This document shows, piece after piece, positions 16,170 to 26,009 of a stretch of 38,335 nt of DNA. The translations under genes and the position numbers were made by a program. The notes below the pieces were generated by a model. That model did not search any database. It was not told where the DNA came from and saw only the letters and a program-made list of their open reading frames with translations. This DNA is from Rhodospirillaceae bacterium (GTDB lineage: Bacteria; Pseudomonadota; Alphaproteobacteria; Bin65): positions 1 through 38,335 of the forward strand of contig JAPOST010000104.1 in NCBI GenBank assembly GCA_026709535.1. Reading direction: 5' to 3'. The first letter of the stretch is position 1. Each line of letters begins with the position of its first letter.

Positions 16170-18983
16170 TTGTCGACGCATGATACAGCGGGTCTGGATT
16201 TAACGATGGATTTTTCCAATGCCGCCCAGATCGCTGCTCCGCGGCGCATCGTCGATCGCAGGAGCCTGATCGAGCAGCTTGACCATCTGGCGGCCGACAC
16301 ACGTGATCAGATCGCCCTGCGCAGCCATGCCCTGAAAGTGCTCAAGGTCGCCTTGGAGGACGGGCGCGCGGAAATCCGCCGTCGTTTCGATGGTGAGGCC
16401 GATACTGCCCTGCGAGGCCCTCGATGCGTTCAGGCTCATTGTTTTCTGATCGATCAGATCCTCCGCGTTTTGCATGACTTCGCCTACGAGCACGCCTATC
16501 CGCTGCCGAACCCTACGGAAGGGGAAAAACAGGCAGTCATCGCTGTCGGCGGCTATGGTCGCGGTGAACTGGCTCCGCAGTCGGATATTGATCTGCTGTT
16601 CCTGGTTGGCTGGAAACTGACGGCGCATTCCGAACAGATTGTGGAATTCCTGCTCTACACTTTGTGGGATCTGGGCCTGAAGGTCGGATACGCCATCCGG
16701 TCTGTCGACGAGTGCATTCGCCTCGCCAAATCCGATCTGACCATCCGCACTTCCCTGCTGGAAGCTCGCTACCTGTGGGGTGACGCCGTGCTCTATCGCT
16801 CGTTGCGCAAGCGCTTCCGCGAATTCATCGCCTCGAACGGGTCAGGCAACTTCGTGGCGCAGAAGCTGGCCGAGCGAGATGACCGGCACGAGAAGATGGG
16901 TGATAGCCGCTACCTTTTGGAGCCGAATATCAAGGACGGCAAGGGTGGCCTGCGCGATCTGCACACGCTGTTCTGGATTGCCAAGTATCTCTACCGTGTG
17001 GATGCGGTCGGCGATCTGGTCGAACGCAAGGTTTTTTCCCGACGTGAGTCCGAACTGTTCAGCAAGACCCACGCCTTTCTCACGACGGTGCGCTGTCATC
17101 TGCATTATCTCAATGGTCGGCCGGAAGAGCGACTGACCTTCGACGTGCAACCGGAGATTGCCCGTCAGATGGGGTATGGTGACCGGAAGGCGCAGCGCGG
17201 GGTCGAGCGGTTCATGCGCCACTACTATCTCGTCGCCAAGGATGTTGGCGGCGTGACGCGTATTTTCTGCGCGGCGCTGGAGGATGAAACCAGGCGGCGT
17301 CCTTGGGTGCGTTTGCCGCGCCGGCTGGGCGGTCGTCGCGAGTTCGGCGACTTTGTATCGGAAGGCGGTCGCCTGACTACCAGGACGGCGCAAACGTTCA
17401 AGGACGATCCCAAAAACCTGCTGCGCCTGTTCGAAATCGCGCAAGCCCGAGGACTGGATATCCATCCGGCGGCGATGCGCCGGGTGACCCAATCGCTGAA
17501 GCTGATCGACAAGGGCGTGCGCCAGGATACGAACGCGAATGCCAGTTTTCTGGCCATGCTGACTTCAAGGAACGATCCGGCGCTGACCTTGAAACGCCTC
17601 AACGAGGCGGGCGTTCTCGGGCGGTTCATACCAGATTTCGGCCGGGTAGTCGCCAAGATGCAGCATGACATGTACCATGTCTTTACCGTGGATGAGCACA
17701 CCATCCGCGCGATCGACTTGCTGCACCGGATAGAAAGTGGCGACTTGGCGGAAGATCACCCGCTCGCCACCGAAATCATCCATAAGGTAGTATCGCGTCG
17801 CGTGCTGTACGTTGCGATGCTTCTGCACGACATTGCCAAGGGCCGTGGAGGCGATCATTCGGTACTGGGCGCCGAAGTGGCGGAGGAATTGTGCCCGCGG
17901 TTCGGCCTCGACAGCGATGAGACCGAAACCGTGGTTTGGCTGGTACGCTATCACCTGCTCATGAGCAATACGGCCCAGAAAAGGGACATCGACGATCCCA
18001 AGACGATTCGCGATTTCGCCGATCACGTGCAATCGCCGGAGCGACTGCGGCTGCTGCTTGTACTGACCGTTTCGGATATGCGGGCCACAGGCCCGACAGT
18101 ATGGAACGGATGGAAGGCCGCGTTGCTGCGCGACCTGTACTACCGGACCGAGGAATTGTTGAGCGGCAACGTTGAAGTCGGCGGTGTCGCTGCCCGGATG
18201 GATCGCGCCAAGGCAGCCGTCGCCGAACGGCTGAATGGCTGGCCGAAAGACGATATCGCCGCCTACCTCGACCTTGGCTATACCGGCTACTGGCTGTCGC
18301 TGGATACGGAAACTCAGGCCAGGCACGCCGAAATCACCCGCAAGGCGCGACAGGAGGCGTCGATGATGGTCATCGACATTGTCGTTGATGAAAAACGTTC
18401 GGTTACCGAGGTGACGGTCTACACGCCAGATCATCCGGGACTGTTTTCCCGGATTGCCGGGGCCATGGCGCTGTCTCGCGCCTCGATCGTCGAGGGGCGC
18501 ATCTTCACGATGGCGAACGGCCATGCGCTCGACATCTTCACGATCCAGAATGCAGCCGGGAAGGCAGTCAGGGGAGAAGGCGATCTGAAGAAGTTGAGAC
18601 AGCGTATTGCAGACAGCCTGACCGGCGAATTGCTGCCATGGCGCAATTTGGCCGGAAAGGAATCCCTGCCCCGGCGCGCGCGCGACGTGTTCGAGGTTCC
18701 GGCGCGCGTGCTGATCGACAACGCTGCCAGCAACTTCTTCACCGTGATCGAAGTGAATGGCCGTGATCGACCCGGCCTGCTTCACGACGTGACCCGCGCG
18801 ATGACCGAAACCAGCATACAGATCGCCAGCGCCAAGATATCCACCTATGGCGAACGAGTGGTGGACATCTTCTATGTGAAGGACATCTTCGGCATGAAGA
18901 TAACCAACGAACAGAAACAATCGGAGATCCGCAAGGCTGTCCTGGCGTCGCTGAATGTGGAGAGCCAAAGCGCGGCTGCCTAG
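16170..18983 (+). CDS. glnD: Bifunctional PII uridylyltransferase / uridylyl-removing enzyme
   Basis: Sensor of glutamine that adds UMP to, or removes it from, PII proteins and so controls nitrogen metabolism. Domains by residue: nucleotidyltransferase near 125-140 (GGYGRGELAPQSDIDLLFL), a helical linker, HD phosphohydrolase near 550 (MLLHDIAKGRGGDHSVLG), and two C-terminal ACT domains near 750 (VTVYTPDHPGLFSRIAGAM) and 860 (VIEVNGRDRPGLLHDVTRAM). About 937 residues, a normal length. The start is uncertain: TTG 16170 has a GGAGG 11 bases upstream (16154-16158), whereas ATG 16206 lacks a clear site but agrees with usual N-termini. First of glnD-murJ-trpS, an order common in alphaproteobacteria. 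Confidence 0.95.
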   Translation: MSTHDTAGLDLTMDFSNAAQIAAPRRIVDRRSLIEQLDHLAADTRDQIALRSHALKVLKVALEDGRAEIRRRFDGEADTALRGPRCVQAHCFLIDQILRVLHDFAYEHAYPLPNPTEGEKQAVIAVGGYGRGELAPQSDIDLLFLVGWKLTAHSEQIVEFLLYTLWDLGLKVGYAIRSVDECIRLAKSDLTIRTSLLEARYLWGDAVLYRSLRKRFREFIASNGSGNFVAQKLAERDDRHEKMGDSRYLLEPNIKDGKGGLRDLHTLFWIAKYLYRVDAVGDLVERKVFSRRESELFSKTHAFLTTVRCHLHYLNGRPEERLTFDVQPEIARQMGYGDRKAQRGVERFMRHYYLVAKDVGGVTRIFCAALEDETRRRPWVRLPRRLGGRREFGDFVSEGGRLTTRTAQTFKDDPKNLLRLFEIAQARGLDIHPAAMRRVTQSLKLIDKGVRQDTNANASFLAMLTSRNDPALTLKRLNEAGVLGRFIPDFGRVVAKMQHDMYHVFTVDEHTIRAIDLLHRIESGDLAEDHPLATEIIHKVVSRRVLYVAMLLHDIAKGRGGDHSVLGAEVAEELCPRFGLDSDETETVVWLVRYHLLMSNTAQKRDIDDPKTIRDFADHVQSPERLRLLLVLTVSDMRATGPTVWNGWKAALLRDLYYRTEELLSGNVEVGGVAARMDRAKAAVAERLNGWPKDDIAAYLDLGYTGYWLSLDTETQARHAEITRKARQEASMMVIDIVVDEKRSVTEVTVYTPDHPGLFSRIAGAMALSRASIVEGRIFTMANGHALDIFTIQNAAGKAVRGEGDLKKLRQRIADSLTGELLPWRNLAGKESLPRRARDVFEVPARVLIDNAASNFFTVIEVNGRDRPGLLHDVTRAMTETSIQIASAKISTYGERVVDIFYVKDIFGMKITNEQKQSEIRKAVLASLNVESQSAAA

Positions 18984-19054
18984 CATCGCCCAAAACCGTC
19001 GCCTGGCGTTCTGGCCGGTTTCCGTACGCTCGGCAGCGCGCTAGAACGCTTGCC

Positions 19055-20614
19055 ATGAAGCTGCTTCGCTCCTCTGCTGTTGTCGCGTTCTGGACCTTGG
19101 CCAGTCGAATCCTCGGCTTCATCCGCGACATCCTGCTGGCGCGCTACCTGGGGGCGGTGGGCGTCGTCGAAGCCTTCATCGTCGCCTTCAGATTTCCGAA
19201 CATGTTTCGGCGTTTGGTCGCTGAAGGGGCCTTTGCCGCCGCTTTCGTGCCGCTGTTCTCCAAACAGTTGGAGCGCGACGGCAAGGAGCGGGCGATGTTG
19301 TTCGCTGATCAGGTCTTTTCCGTGCTGGTCCTGATTCTGACTGTCTTCACTGTCTTCGCCGAAGTCTTCATGCCCCAGGTCCTGCTGGTCGTGGCGCCGG
19401 GCTTCAGCACGGAACGGCCGGAACTGTTTGACACTGCTGTTCTGCTTGCACGGCTGACGCTGCCTTACCTTCTGTGCATGGCGATAGTAGCGATGATGAG
19501 CGGGATGCTTAATTCGTCCTACAGGTTTGCCGCGGCGGCGGCGGCCCCGATCCTGTTGAATGTCACGCTGATTCTGGGCTTGTTATTTGCCAAGGAATGG
19601 TTCACCACGCCGGCCCATATGCTGGCCTGGGGTGTTACAATCTCCGGGATCGGCCAGTATCTCTGGCTCGCCTGGTCCTGCCGCCGGGTCGGCCTTGATC
19701 TGCGACTGCGCTGGCCGAAGTTCACCCCGGCCATCAGGCGCCTGATCAAGCTGATGGTCCCCGGCCTGATCAGCGGCGGCATGACTCAGATGAATATTCT
19801 GATCGGGACCATTATCGGCACCTTCCTGACGGGCGTTGTCACCTACATCCATTTTGCTGACCGGGTGTATCAGTTTCCGCTTGGGATGGTCGGGATCGCC
19901 ATCGGAACAGCCCTGCTGCCAGAACTCTCGCGCACGCTGCAGACTGACAAGGCTCGGGCCAACACCGTGCTGAATCGGGCCATCGAACTTGCCATGCTGC
20001 TGATCCTGCCGGCGACCGCGGCGCTGGTGGTGATAGCCTTGCCGATTATCACGGTAATGTTCCAGTATGGCCGCTTCACGGCAGATGCGGCGGAACTCAC
20101 GGCAGGAGCCCTGGCGGTCTTCGCCACCGGCCTGCCTGCCTTTGTCCTGATCAAGGTTCTGTCGCCAGCATTCTTTGCCCGGCATGACACCCGCAGCCCC
20201 ATGATCTATGCCATCATCTCGATGGTCGTGAACATCGTCCTGTCGCCCCTGCTGGTCTGGCCTCTGGGCGTTGGCTACCTGGGTATCCCGATCGCCACGT
20301 CAGTCGCTGCCTGGATCAATACCGCGCTGCTTGCCTGGTTTCTGGTGCGGCGCGGGCACCTGTCGCCGGACGATCGGCTGCGGCGTGTCTTGCCAAGGCT
20401 GGCGCTCGCATCGCTCGTCATGGCCGGCGTCCTGTGGCCGGCAGCCGAGGTGTTGTGGCCATGGCTATCCGGCGCCATATGGCAGCGCATCCTGTCAATG
20501 CTTGCTGTCATCTTCGGTGGCGTCGCGGTCTATGGTGCCTCGTGCATCGTGTTGCGCGCCGCCTCCATCAGCGATGTCAAAGGCATGTTGGGCCGGTCCA
20601 GGGCCCAAACTTGA
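19055..20614 (+). CDS. murJ: Lipid II flippase MurJ (MviN)
   Basis: The 519-residue MOP-superfamily membrane protein that flips the peptidoglycan precursor lipid II across the inner membrane. It starts with ATG 19055 and the standard N-terminus ([20 protein letters not shown]). Family stretches include [40 protein letters not shown] and [20 protein letters not shown], with some 14 hydrophobic segments. It is 71 bases after glnD on the same strand and upstream of trpS. Nothing odd is seen. Confidence 0.96.
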   Translation: MKLLRSSAVVAFWTLASRILGFIRDILLARYLGAVGVVEAFIVAFRFPNMFRRLVAEGAFAAAFVPLFSKQLERDGKERAMLFADQVFSVLVLILTVFTVFAEVFMPQVLLVVAPGFSTERPELFDTAVLLARLTLPYLLCMAIVAMMSGMLNSSYRFAAAAAAPILLNVTLILGLLFAKEWFTTPAHMLAWGVTISGIGQYLWLAWSCRRVGLDLRLRWPKFTPAIRRLIKLMVPGLISGGMTQMNILIGTIIGTFLTGVVTYIHFADRVYQFPLGMVGIAIGTALLPELSRTLQTDKARANTVLNRAIELAMLLILPATAALVVIALPIITVMFQYGRFTADAAELTAGALAVFATGLPAFVLIKVLSPAFFARHDTRSPMIYAIISMVVNIVLSPLLVWPLGVGYLGIPIATSVAAWINTALLAWFLVRRGHLSPDDRLRRVLPRLALASLVMAGVLWPAAEVLWPWLSGAIWQRILSMLAVIFGGVAVYGASCIVLRAASISDVKGMLGRSRAQT

Positions 20615-20760
20615 AAGAGGGCGGCAACTCGCGGTTCATCTTCCTGGGAAGAAGCCATTGTGCGGCCTTGACCGTCTTTCCGGCTTTGGGCTTAAGAAAG
20701 GATGATCTTTGCAATCGCGGCCGGCGCCGGTTCCGCTGGTCCTGTCCAATACGAAAATTC

Positions 20761-21798
20761 ATGACAAGAGAACGGGTTTTTTCGGGTATCCAGCCGTCCG
20801 GCGGCGTCACGCTGGGCAATTATCTGGGTGCAATCCGGAACTGGGAACGCCTGCAACATCAGAACTACGACTGCATCTATTGCATGGTCGATCTGCATGC
20901 GATTACGGTCTGGCAGGATCCCAAGCTGCTGGCTGATCAGACGCGGCAGGTCACCGCGGCCTTGCTTGCTTCCGGTATCGATCCGAACATTTCGATCGTG
21001 TTTCACCAATCCGCGGTGCCGGAGCATGCCCAACTCGCCTGGATCCTGAATTGTGTGGCGCGGCTCGGTTGGCTGAACCGCATGACCCAGTTCAAGGAAA
21101 AAGCGGGAAAGGACCGAGAGAAAGTCTCACTTGGCCTCTATGCTTATCCGGCGCTCCAAGCGGCTGACGTCCTGATCTATCACGCCCACCAGGTGCCGGT
21201 CGGCGAGGACCAGAAACAGCACGTCGAACTGATGAGGGACATCGGGCAGAAATTCAATCACGACTTCGGCGTGGATTTTTTCCCCTTGCCAAATGCCATG
21301 ATCTTTGGCGGTTCCACTCGCGTGATGAGCTTGCGCGACGGGAGGAAGAAGATGTCCAAGTCTGACCCGTCCGAAATGAGCCGGATCAACATGACGGATG
21401 ATGCCGACGCCATCGCTCAGAAAATCCGCAAGGCGAAGACCGATGCAGCAACGCTGCCCGGGCCGGAAGTCGTCGGCGACGACGGCAAAATAAGCACCGA
21501 GATCGAAGAAGCTCGGCCCGAAGCCTTCAATCTACTGCGAATTTATTCTACTCTCTCCGATAGATCCATGGCCAGTATTCTTGCAGAATTTGAAGGAAAG
21601 GGTTTCGGCGACTTCAAACCTGCCCTGGCCGACCTGGCCATTGAAAAGCTGGGCGGCATCAGTGCGGAAATGCGGCGCCTGGAGAGCGACCCGGCCGAAA
21701 TCGACAGGGTCCTGGCGGAAGGAGCGATCAAGGCGCGCAGGATTACTGCGCCCATCCTGGAAGAGATCTATCGTATTGTCGGGTTTCTCAAGGCATAG
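20761..21798 (+). CDS. trpS: Tryptophanyl-tRNA synthetase
   Basis: The 345-residue class I synthetase that charges tRNA-Trp. The HIGH-like motif is in [18 protein letters not shown], with the preceding start MTRERVF at ATG 20761; the KMSKS loop is in [28 protein letters not shown] is the usual TrpS stretch for dimer and tRNA contact. A longer frame to 20434 overlaps murJ and has no similarity, so ATG 20761 is taken. The gene ends with [11 protein letters not shown], as in the family. Confidence 0.96.
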   Translation: MTRERVFSGIQPSGGVTLGNYLGAIRNWERLQHQNYDCIYCMVDLHAITVWQDPKLLADQTRQVTAALLASGIDPNISIVFHQSAVPEHAQLAWILNCVARLGWLNRMTQFKEKAGKDREKVSLGLYAYPALQAADVLIYHAHQVPVGEDQKQHVELMRDIGQKFNHDFGVDFFPLPNAMIFGGSTRVMSLRDGRKKMSKSDPSEMSRINMTDDADAIAQKIRKAKTDAATLPGPEVVGDDGKISTEIEEARPEAFNLLRIYSTLSDRSMASILAEFEGKGFGDFKPALADLAIEKLGGISAEMRRLESDPAEIDRVLAEGAIKARRITAPILEEIYRIVGFLKA

Positions 21799-21949
21799 GC
21801 CTGGATGTTGGTGATCGCGCCCCGAGGCGGTGGAAAGTAATGCGACGCCAATTGTACCCGGGACGCCCGACGCTGACGCCTCGCCCATGCCGAAGCCGGA
21901 CCCCGAATGTATCCGATGCGATGATTTAGGCTGACCGCAGGTGCAGTTC

Positions 21950-23032
21950 ATGCCTCGAAAATCAGACCCGTTATTTGACGACAATCCCGATGAATCAAGC
22001 ATTGATCCCGGCGTCCTGAATGACAAAGGCCCGGAAAAAGCAGGCTTTTTCGGGCGGCTGCTCCATCGCAAGCCACGACAGTGGCAGCCACCACAAGGAC
22101 CGGGCGCGCCCAAGCGCGGGATGCGCTGGCGTCTCCTTCGATACGGTTTTTACGCGCTGCTGGCCATCATCGTTCTGTACTATCCCGTCGGCATGGCGGT
22201 GACGCACAGGATCGGCGATGATACCACGCTGACTGTCCAGGCCGAGCCAGGCTCGAGCCTGGCTGTGGCTATTGCCGCCGCATTGATCAAGCGCGAAGTC
22301 ATCGAGCATTCTTGGACGCCCAACGATCCGTTCATCTATCCGACATGGGCGCTGGACAACCTGCCCAACTTCCAGGTCGGCATTCGCGATGCGCTCGGCC
22401 GGTTTGCCATCGAAATGGCGGACAAGATCGGTCGGACTCGCGGCTCCAGTGTTGTCGATCCGGATCTGGAAGATGCGATGGGAAAACTGCGCTACTCGCC
22501 GTTTACCTGGGCTTGGGATCCAACGGTCAGTATCTGGCCGACATCATCCACCGAGGCCCAGTATCGGGCGGCCATGCGTTCGTTGCTGCGCTACAACAGG
22601 CAGTTGGCCCAAGACAGGGCGACCTTCGACAAACGGGCGGATAACCTTCAGACGTTGATTGATCGGGTGAATGCCGACATCGGTTCCGATTCGGCACGTA
22701 TCGCGGCGCGGGTCGAAAAGTTTGGCGGCGTCTTTTTCGATACCCGGTCCGACGACCTTTTCTATCGCACCAAAGGCCGGGTCTACGGCCACTACATGAT
22801 CCTGCGCGAGCTCGGGAAGGATTTCGGCGGGGTCCTGAAAGAGCGCCAGGCCCGGAAGGTCTGGGAACGGATGATCGAAAGCCTTCGCCGCGCCGCGATC
22901 CTGCGGCCGCTGATCGTCCGCAACGGTTCACCCGACGGCATGTTTCAGCCCAATCATCTGGCGGCCCAGGGGTTTTATCTGCTGCGCGCGCGAACCCAGT
23001 TGAAGGAAGTCAGCGACATCCTTCAGAGGTGA
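21950..23032 (+). CDS. DUF2333 family membrane-anchored protein
   Basis: About 360 residues from ATG 21950; GTG 21941 is an in-frame alternative. A basic, proline-rich cytoplasmic N-terminus (residues 1-60) is followed by one membrane segment (YGFYALLAIIVLYYPVGMAV) and a large periplasmic domain. The segment PNDPFIYPTWALDNLPNFQV, the YSPFTWAWDP box and TKGRVYGHYMILRELGKDF mark DUF2333, a conserved proteobacterial family without an assigned function. It lies 151 bases after trpS and converges on gshB, with four bases between stop codons. Confidence 0.85.
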   Translation: MPRKSDPLFDDNPDESSIDPGVLNDKGPEKAGFFGRLLHRKPRQWQPPQGPGAPKRGMRWRLLRYGFYALLAIIVLYYPVGMAVTHRIGDDTTLTVQAEPGSSLAVAIAAALIKREVIEHSWTPNDPFIYPTWALDNLPNFQVGIRDALGRFAIEMADKIGRTRGSSVVDPDLEDAMGKLRYSPFTWAWDPTVSIWPTSSTEAQYRAAMRSLLRYNRQLAQDRATFDKRADNLQTLIDRVNADIGSDSARIAARVEKFGGVFFDTRSDDLFYRTKGRVYGHYMILRELGKDFGGVLKERQARKVWERMIESLRRAAILRPLIVRNGSPDGMFQPNHLAAQGFYLLRARTQLKEVSDILQR

Positions 23033-23036
23033 GGTG

Positions 23037-23981
23037 TCAGTTTTCGCGCCGCCGTTCGATCGCGTCCCAGATCAGGGCTTCGATCCTGGCGCCGGACAGA
23101 CGATTGATCTCTTGGATGCCGGTGGGCGAAGTGACGTTGATTTCGGTCAGGTAACCGCCGATCACGTCGATTCCGACAAAGATCAGGCCGCGCGCCTTGA
23201 GTTCAGGGCCAATACGGGCGCAAATTTCCTGTTCCCGATCGGTCAGGTCCGCCCTTAGCGCTGTGCCGCCGGCATGAAAATTGGCGCGCGCTTCATTATC
23301 GCCTGGCATGCGCAAGACTGCACCGGCCGGCTTGCCGTCTACCAGAATGATACGCTTGTCGCCCTGACGGATCTCCGGCAGGTAGCGTTGGGCAATCAAG
23401 GGCTCGCGCCATTGTGCGGCGAACATTTCCAGCAGCGATCCCAGGTTTTCATCGTTCGGCTTCAAATGAAATACGCCGGCGCCGCCATTACCGTAAAGCG
23501 GCTTCAGAATGATGTCCTTGTGTTCGTTGCGGAAGGTTCTAACGGATGCGGGATCGCTGGTGATCAACGTCGGCGGCATCAGATCCGGATATTTGGTAAC
23601 GTAAATCTTCTCGGGTGCATTCCGCACTTCGGCCGGGTCGTTGACGACCAGGGTGTCGGGGTGGATCTGCTCCAGCAGGTGAGTCGTCGTGATGTAGGCC
23701 ATATCGAAAGGTGGATCTTGGCGCAGCAACACGACGTCCATTGTCGACAGGTCCGTGGTCAGTGGCTCGCCCAATGTTGCGTGGTCGCCTTGAACAGCCT
23801 GCACTGAAAGCGTCTGCATCGGCGCTCTCAGCACGCCATCCCGAAAGCTCAAGTTCTCGGGCGTGTAGTAGAATAGCCTGTGACCACGTGATTGCGCCTC
23901 CAGCGCCAGCACAAACGTGCTGTCGGCTACGATATCGATAGAATGGATCGGATCCATCTGGATTGCCACACGCAAGGCCAT
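23037..23981 (-). CDS. gshB: Glutathione synthetase
   Basis: The 314-residue ATP-grasp enzyme that joins gamma-glutamylcysteine and glycine. Marks are the N-terminus [40 protein letters not shown], the ATP-binding [14 protein letters not shown], and the metal/ATP segment [20 protein letters not shown]. Length and start are as usual for GshB. It converges on the DUF2333 gene. In relatives gshB commonly lies near yraN and rsmI; here rsmI follows only after about 900 bases of decayed sequence. Confidence 0.96.
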   Translation of the reverse strand: MALRVAIQMDPIHSIDIVADSTFVLALEAQSRGHRLFYYTPENLSFRDGVLRAPMQTLSVQAVQGDHATLGEPLTTDLSTMDVVLLRQDPPFDMAYITTTHLLEQIHPDTLVVNDPAEVRNAPEKIYVTKYPDLMPPTLITSDPASVRTFRNEHKDIILKPLYGNGGAGVFHLKPNDENLGSLLEMFAAQWREPLIAQRYLPEIRQGDKRIILVDGKPAGAVLRMPGDNEARANFHAGGTALRADLTDREQEICARIGPELKARGLIFVGIDVIGGYLTEINVTSPTGIQEINRLSGARIEALIWDAIERRREN

Positions 23982-24895
23982 GTTCTTTTGTAAGGCCGCC
24001 TTCGGTTCTGCAAGAAACGATCAGGTTGTGAGGGCCCGGGCAGGCAGATGGCCGCTTGGGTCCTGGTGAGCTTCTCGCTCCGTCGGGCCGGCTCGGCGGA
24101 TCGCGGTCCGGCCTGCTTGCCCTCACACGTTGTCGTGCCTTGCGCACGTTTTCAGCAGCCGTCTCCTTCGTTGTTGATCGTCAGGCCCTCAGGGGGTCGG
24201 CTGACGAAGTCAGCCCGGTACGCCCGGTCATTGATCGGCAATACCCAGATCATGTCTGCCGTCTTGAGAACTCTCGTTCCTTGCTGATGATCCACAGTTT
24301 CGGCACCGAGGATCAGCCGGTGGTCAGCATTGCATGGATTTCCTGGCTATTTCGCCATTCATGGACCACCGAACAGAACGGCCTTGATGGTCTCAATCTG
24401 CGCGGACAGCGACAGGTCAGAATACGGCAAAGACCGCCGCAGGGCATCAGCCATCTGCTCCAGACGAGAAATTTCCCGATCCGGAATTTGCCAGGACCGC
24501 CCCAATGCGTCCAATGTCAAGGTCATGCTGGTCAAGTCGTTTGTCTCGTCCGGGACGCGAATCAACGGATGTTCTGCTACATGCGGATTGTTGATTGTCG
24601 ATCACGATACTCTGCTTTTCTGTCTTCCCCCGGGAACTTGGAAAATGTACCGGAAATTTCCACGGGAGGACCAGCAATAGATTTGCTCAGGGCTGATACG
24701 GTGTAGCCTGTGCGCTGCGCCGTTGGCTTCAAGCGATCGTTTCCGTGGTTGCTGCGGGATCGCGCCATCAAGGGATCGTGCCGATGGACACGCCGCATCA
24801 CTTCTGCGGTCACAGCCTTCTTGCGCGGGCGCGCGGCCAGTTCGGTCTCACTGCAACGCACAACCGGAGATTACGGCTTTTGATCCGGGGGCCTT
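23982..24895. other. 914-base gap between gshB and rsmI, no intact gene
   Basis: No intact gene recognised. The expected neighbour yraN (endonuclease-like UPF0102) could not be found in any minus-strand frame. An open minus frame at 24861-24577 (94 codons, GTG start) has no known similarity. The part 24152-24565 is listed separately as a possible pseudogene. The gshB promoter should lie near 23990-24050. Confidence 0.35.
24152..24565 (-). pseudogene. Possible decayed gene, unknown family
   Basis: A single minus-strand frame has protein-like composition on both sides of two stop codons. Before the stops (24565-24359) it reads LDALGRSWQIPDREISRLEQ and SLSAQIETIKAVLFGGP; after them (24340-24152) LILGAETVDHQQGTRVLKTA and MIWVLPINDRAYRADFVSRP. 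Start would be TTG 24565 or ATG 24526, neither with a good ribosome binding site. The first half vaguely resembles the spacer of transglutaminase-like SirB1 proteins, but this is not enough for a name. If real, it is a broken gene of about 135 codons. Confidence 0.3.
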
Positions 24896-25870
24896 TCAGA
24901 AAGCACTGCGATGCCGTGGCTGTTTCGGCCTGCAACCTGGCCCGCAGGATTCCTTGCTGGTTTCTGTCAATTCATCCTGTGAGACCCCCGCTTGGGCGAG
25001 TGCCAGGGTGCGCTGGTACACGTCCCGCCGCCGGGCGCCAGTTTCAGCCGCGACAGCATCAGCGATGCTGCGGGTGCTTTCTCCTGTCTGCAATCCCTTA
25101 TGAATCATCGCATCGATCGCGTCCGCATCCGCCACTGGTTCGGACGTACCGGCCACGAGGACGACGATCTCACCCTTGGGCGGCGCCTGAAATCGGTGAA
25201 TCAGATCTCCCAGCTTTCCACGGACGACCTCCTCGTGCAGCTTGGTCAGTTCACGGGTCACCGCGGCCGAACGATCGCCCAGAATGGCGACCATATCCGT
25301 CAACGATGCCGCCAGCCGGGGACCGGTTTCGTAGAAAACCAGCGTTGCCATCTCCTGCGACAGACCGGAAAGCTGCTCACGGCGCTTGCTGCCCCTTGCC
25401 GCCAGAAAGCCGGCAAAGCGGAATTGGTTAGTCGGCAAACCTGATACCTGAAGGGCGGCGATGACCGCGGTCGGCCCCGGCACTGCTTCGACACGATGAC
25501 CGGCCGCAATCGCCTCGCGGACCAGTTTGTAGCCCGGGTCGGAAACAAGTGGCGACCCGGCGTCGCTGACCAGAGCAACCCGCTTTTCAGCATCCAGGGC
25601 CGCCACGATCGACGGCCTTTTGCGCGCCGCATTGTGGTCATTGTAGGATCGCACTGGCGTGTTGATCTGAAACTGCGCCAATAGTTTTCTGGTGATCCGC
25701 GTGTCTTCGCAAACGATAAAGTCTGCCAGCGCCAGCGTATCCAGAGCCCGCAGAGTAATGTCGCGCAGATTACCGATCGGTGTGGCTACCAGATAGAGGC
25801 CCGGCTCGAGAGATGACGACACAGGGTCAACGAGTGCGACCGCCGGTCGACCGGGGTTCTGACTAGACAT
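24896..25870 (-). CDS. rsmI: 16S rRNA (cytidine(1402)-2'-O)-methyltransferase
   Basis: About 324 residues from ATG 25870 (MSSQNPGRPA); the longer frame to 25966 reaches into the upstream region and is dismissed. SAM-dependent tetrapyrrole-methylase fold: GLYLVATPIGNLRDITLRAL, IVCEDTRITRKLLAQF, ALVSDAGSPLVSDPGYKLV, VPGPTAVIAALQVSGLP and FLAARGSKRREQL are all standard for RsmI. It 2'-O-methylates C1402 in the ribosomal decoding centre. It diverges from the LpoA-like lipoprotein gene, an arrangement common in proteobacteria. The C-terminal tail (CRPKQPRHRSAF) is slightly long. Confidence 0.95.
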   Translation of the reverse strand: MSSQNPGRPAVALVDPVSSSLEPGLYLVATPIGNLRDITLRALDTLALADFIVCEDTRITRKLLAQFQINTPVRSYNDHNAARKRPSIVAALDAEKRVALVSDAGSPLVSDPGYKLVREAIAAGHRVEAVPGPTAVIAALQVSGLPTNQFRFAGFLAARGSKRREQLSGLSQEMATLVFYETGPRLAASLTDMVAILGDRSAAVTRELTKLHEEVVRGKLGDLIHRFQAPPKGEIVVLVAGTSEPVADADAIDAMIHKGLQTGESTRSIADAVAAETGARRRDVYQRTLALAQAGVSQDELTETSKESCGPGCRPKQPRHRSAF

Positions 25871-26009
25871 CAACTGCCAGCGATCGTTTACAATGATCTG
25901 GGCGATCGCTAACCTGCAATCGGGACTTGAGGCACATGGTGTCAGGCTCGTCGTGATGCCGGGCAATCAGAAGGAACAGCATGTGACGTTAGCGTATGCC
26001 AATTCGCCC

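Noticed and set aside
17565-18986. 473-codon minus-strand open frame
   Set aside because: It lies wholly antisense to glnD, whose domains are all recognisable; composition is that of a high-GC shadow frame.
24577-24861. 94-codon minus-strand ORF as yraN
   Set aside because: None of the conserved YraN residues (G-x-x-G-E-x-D-L and E-V-K-x-R) is present.
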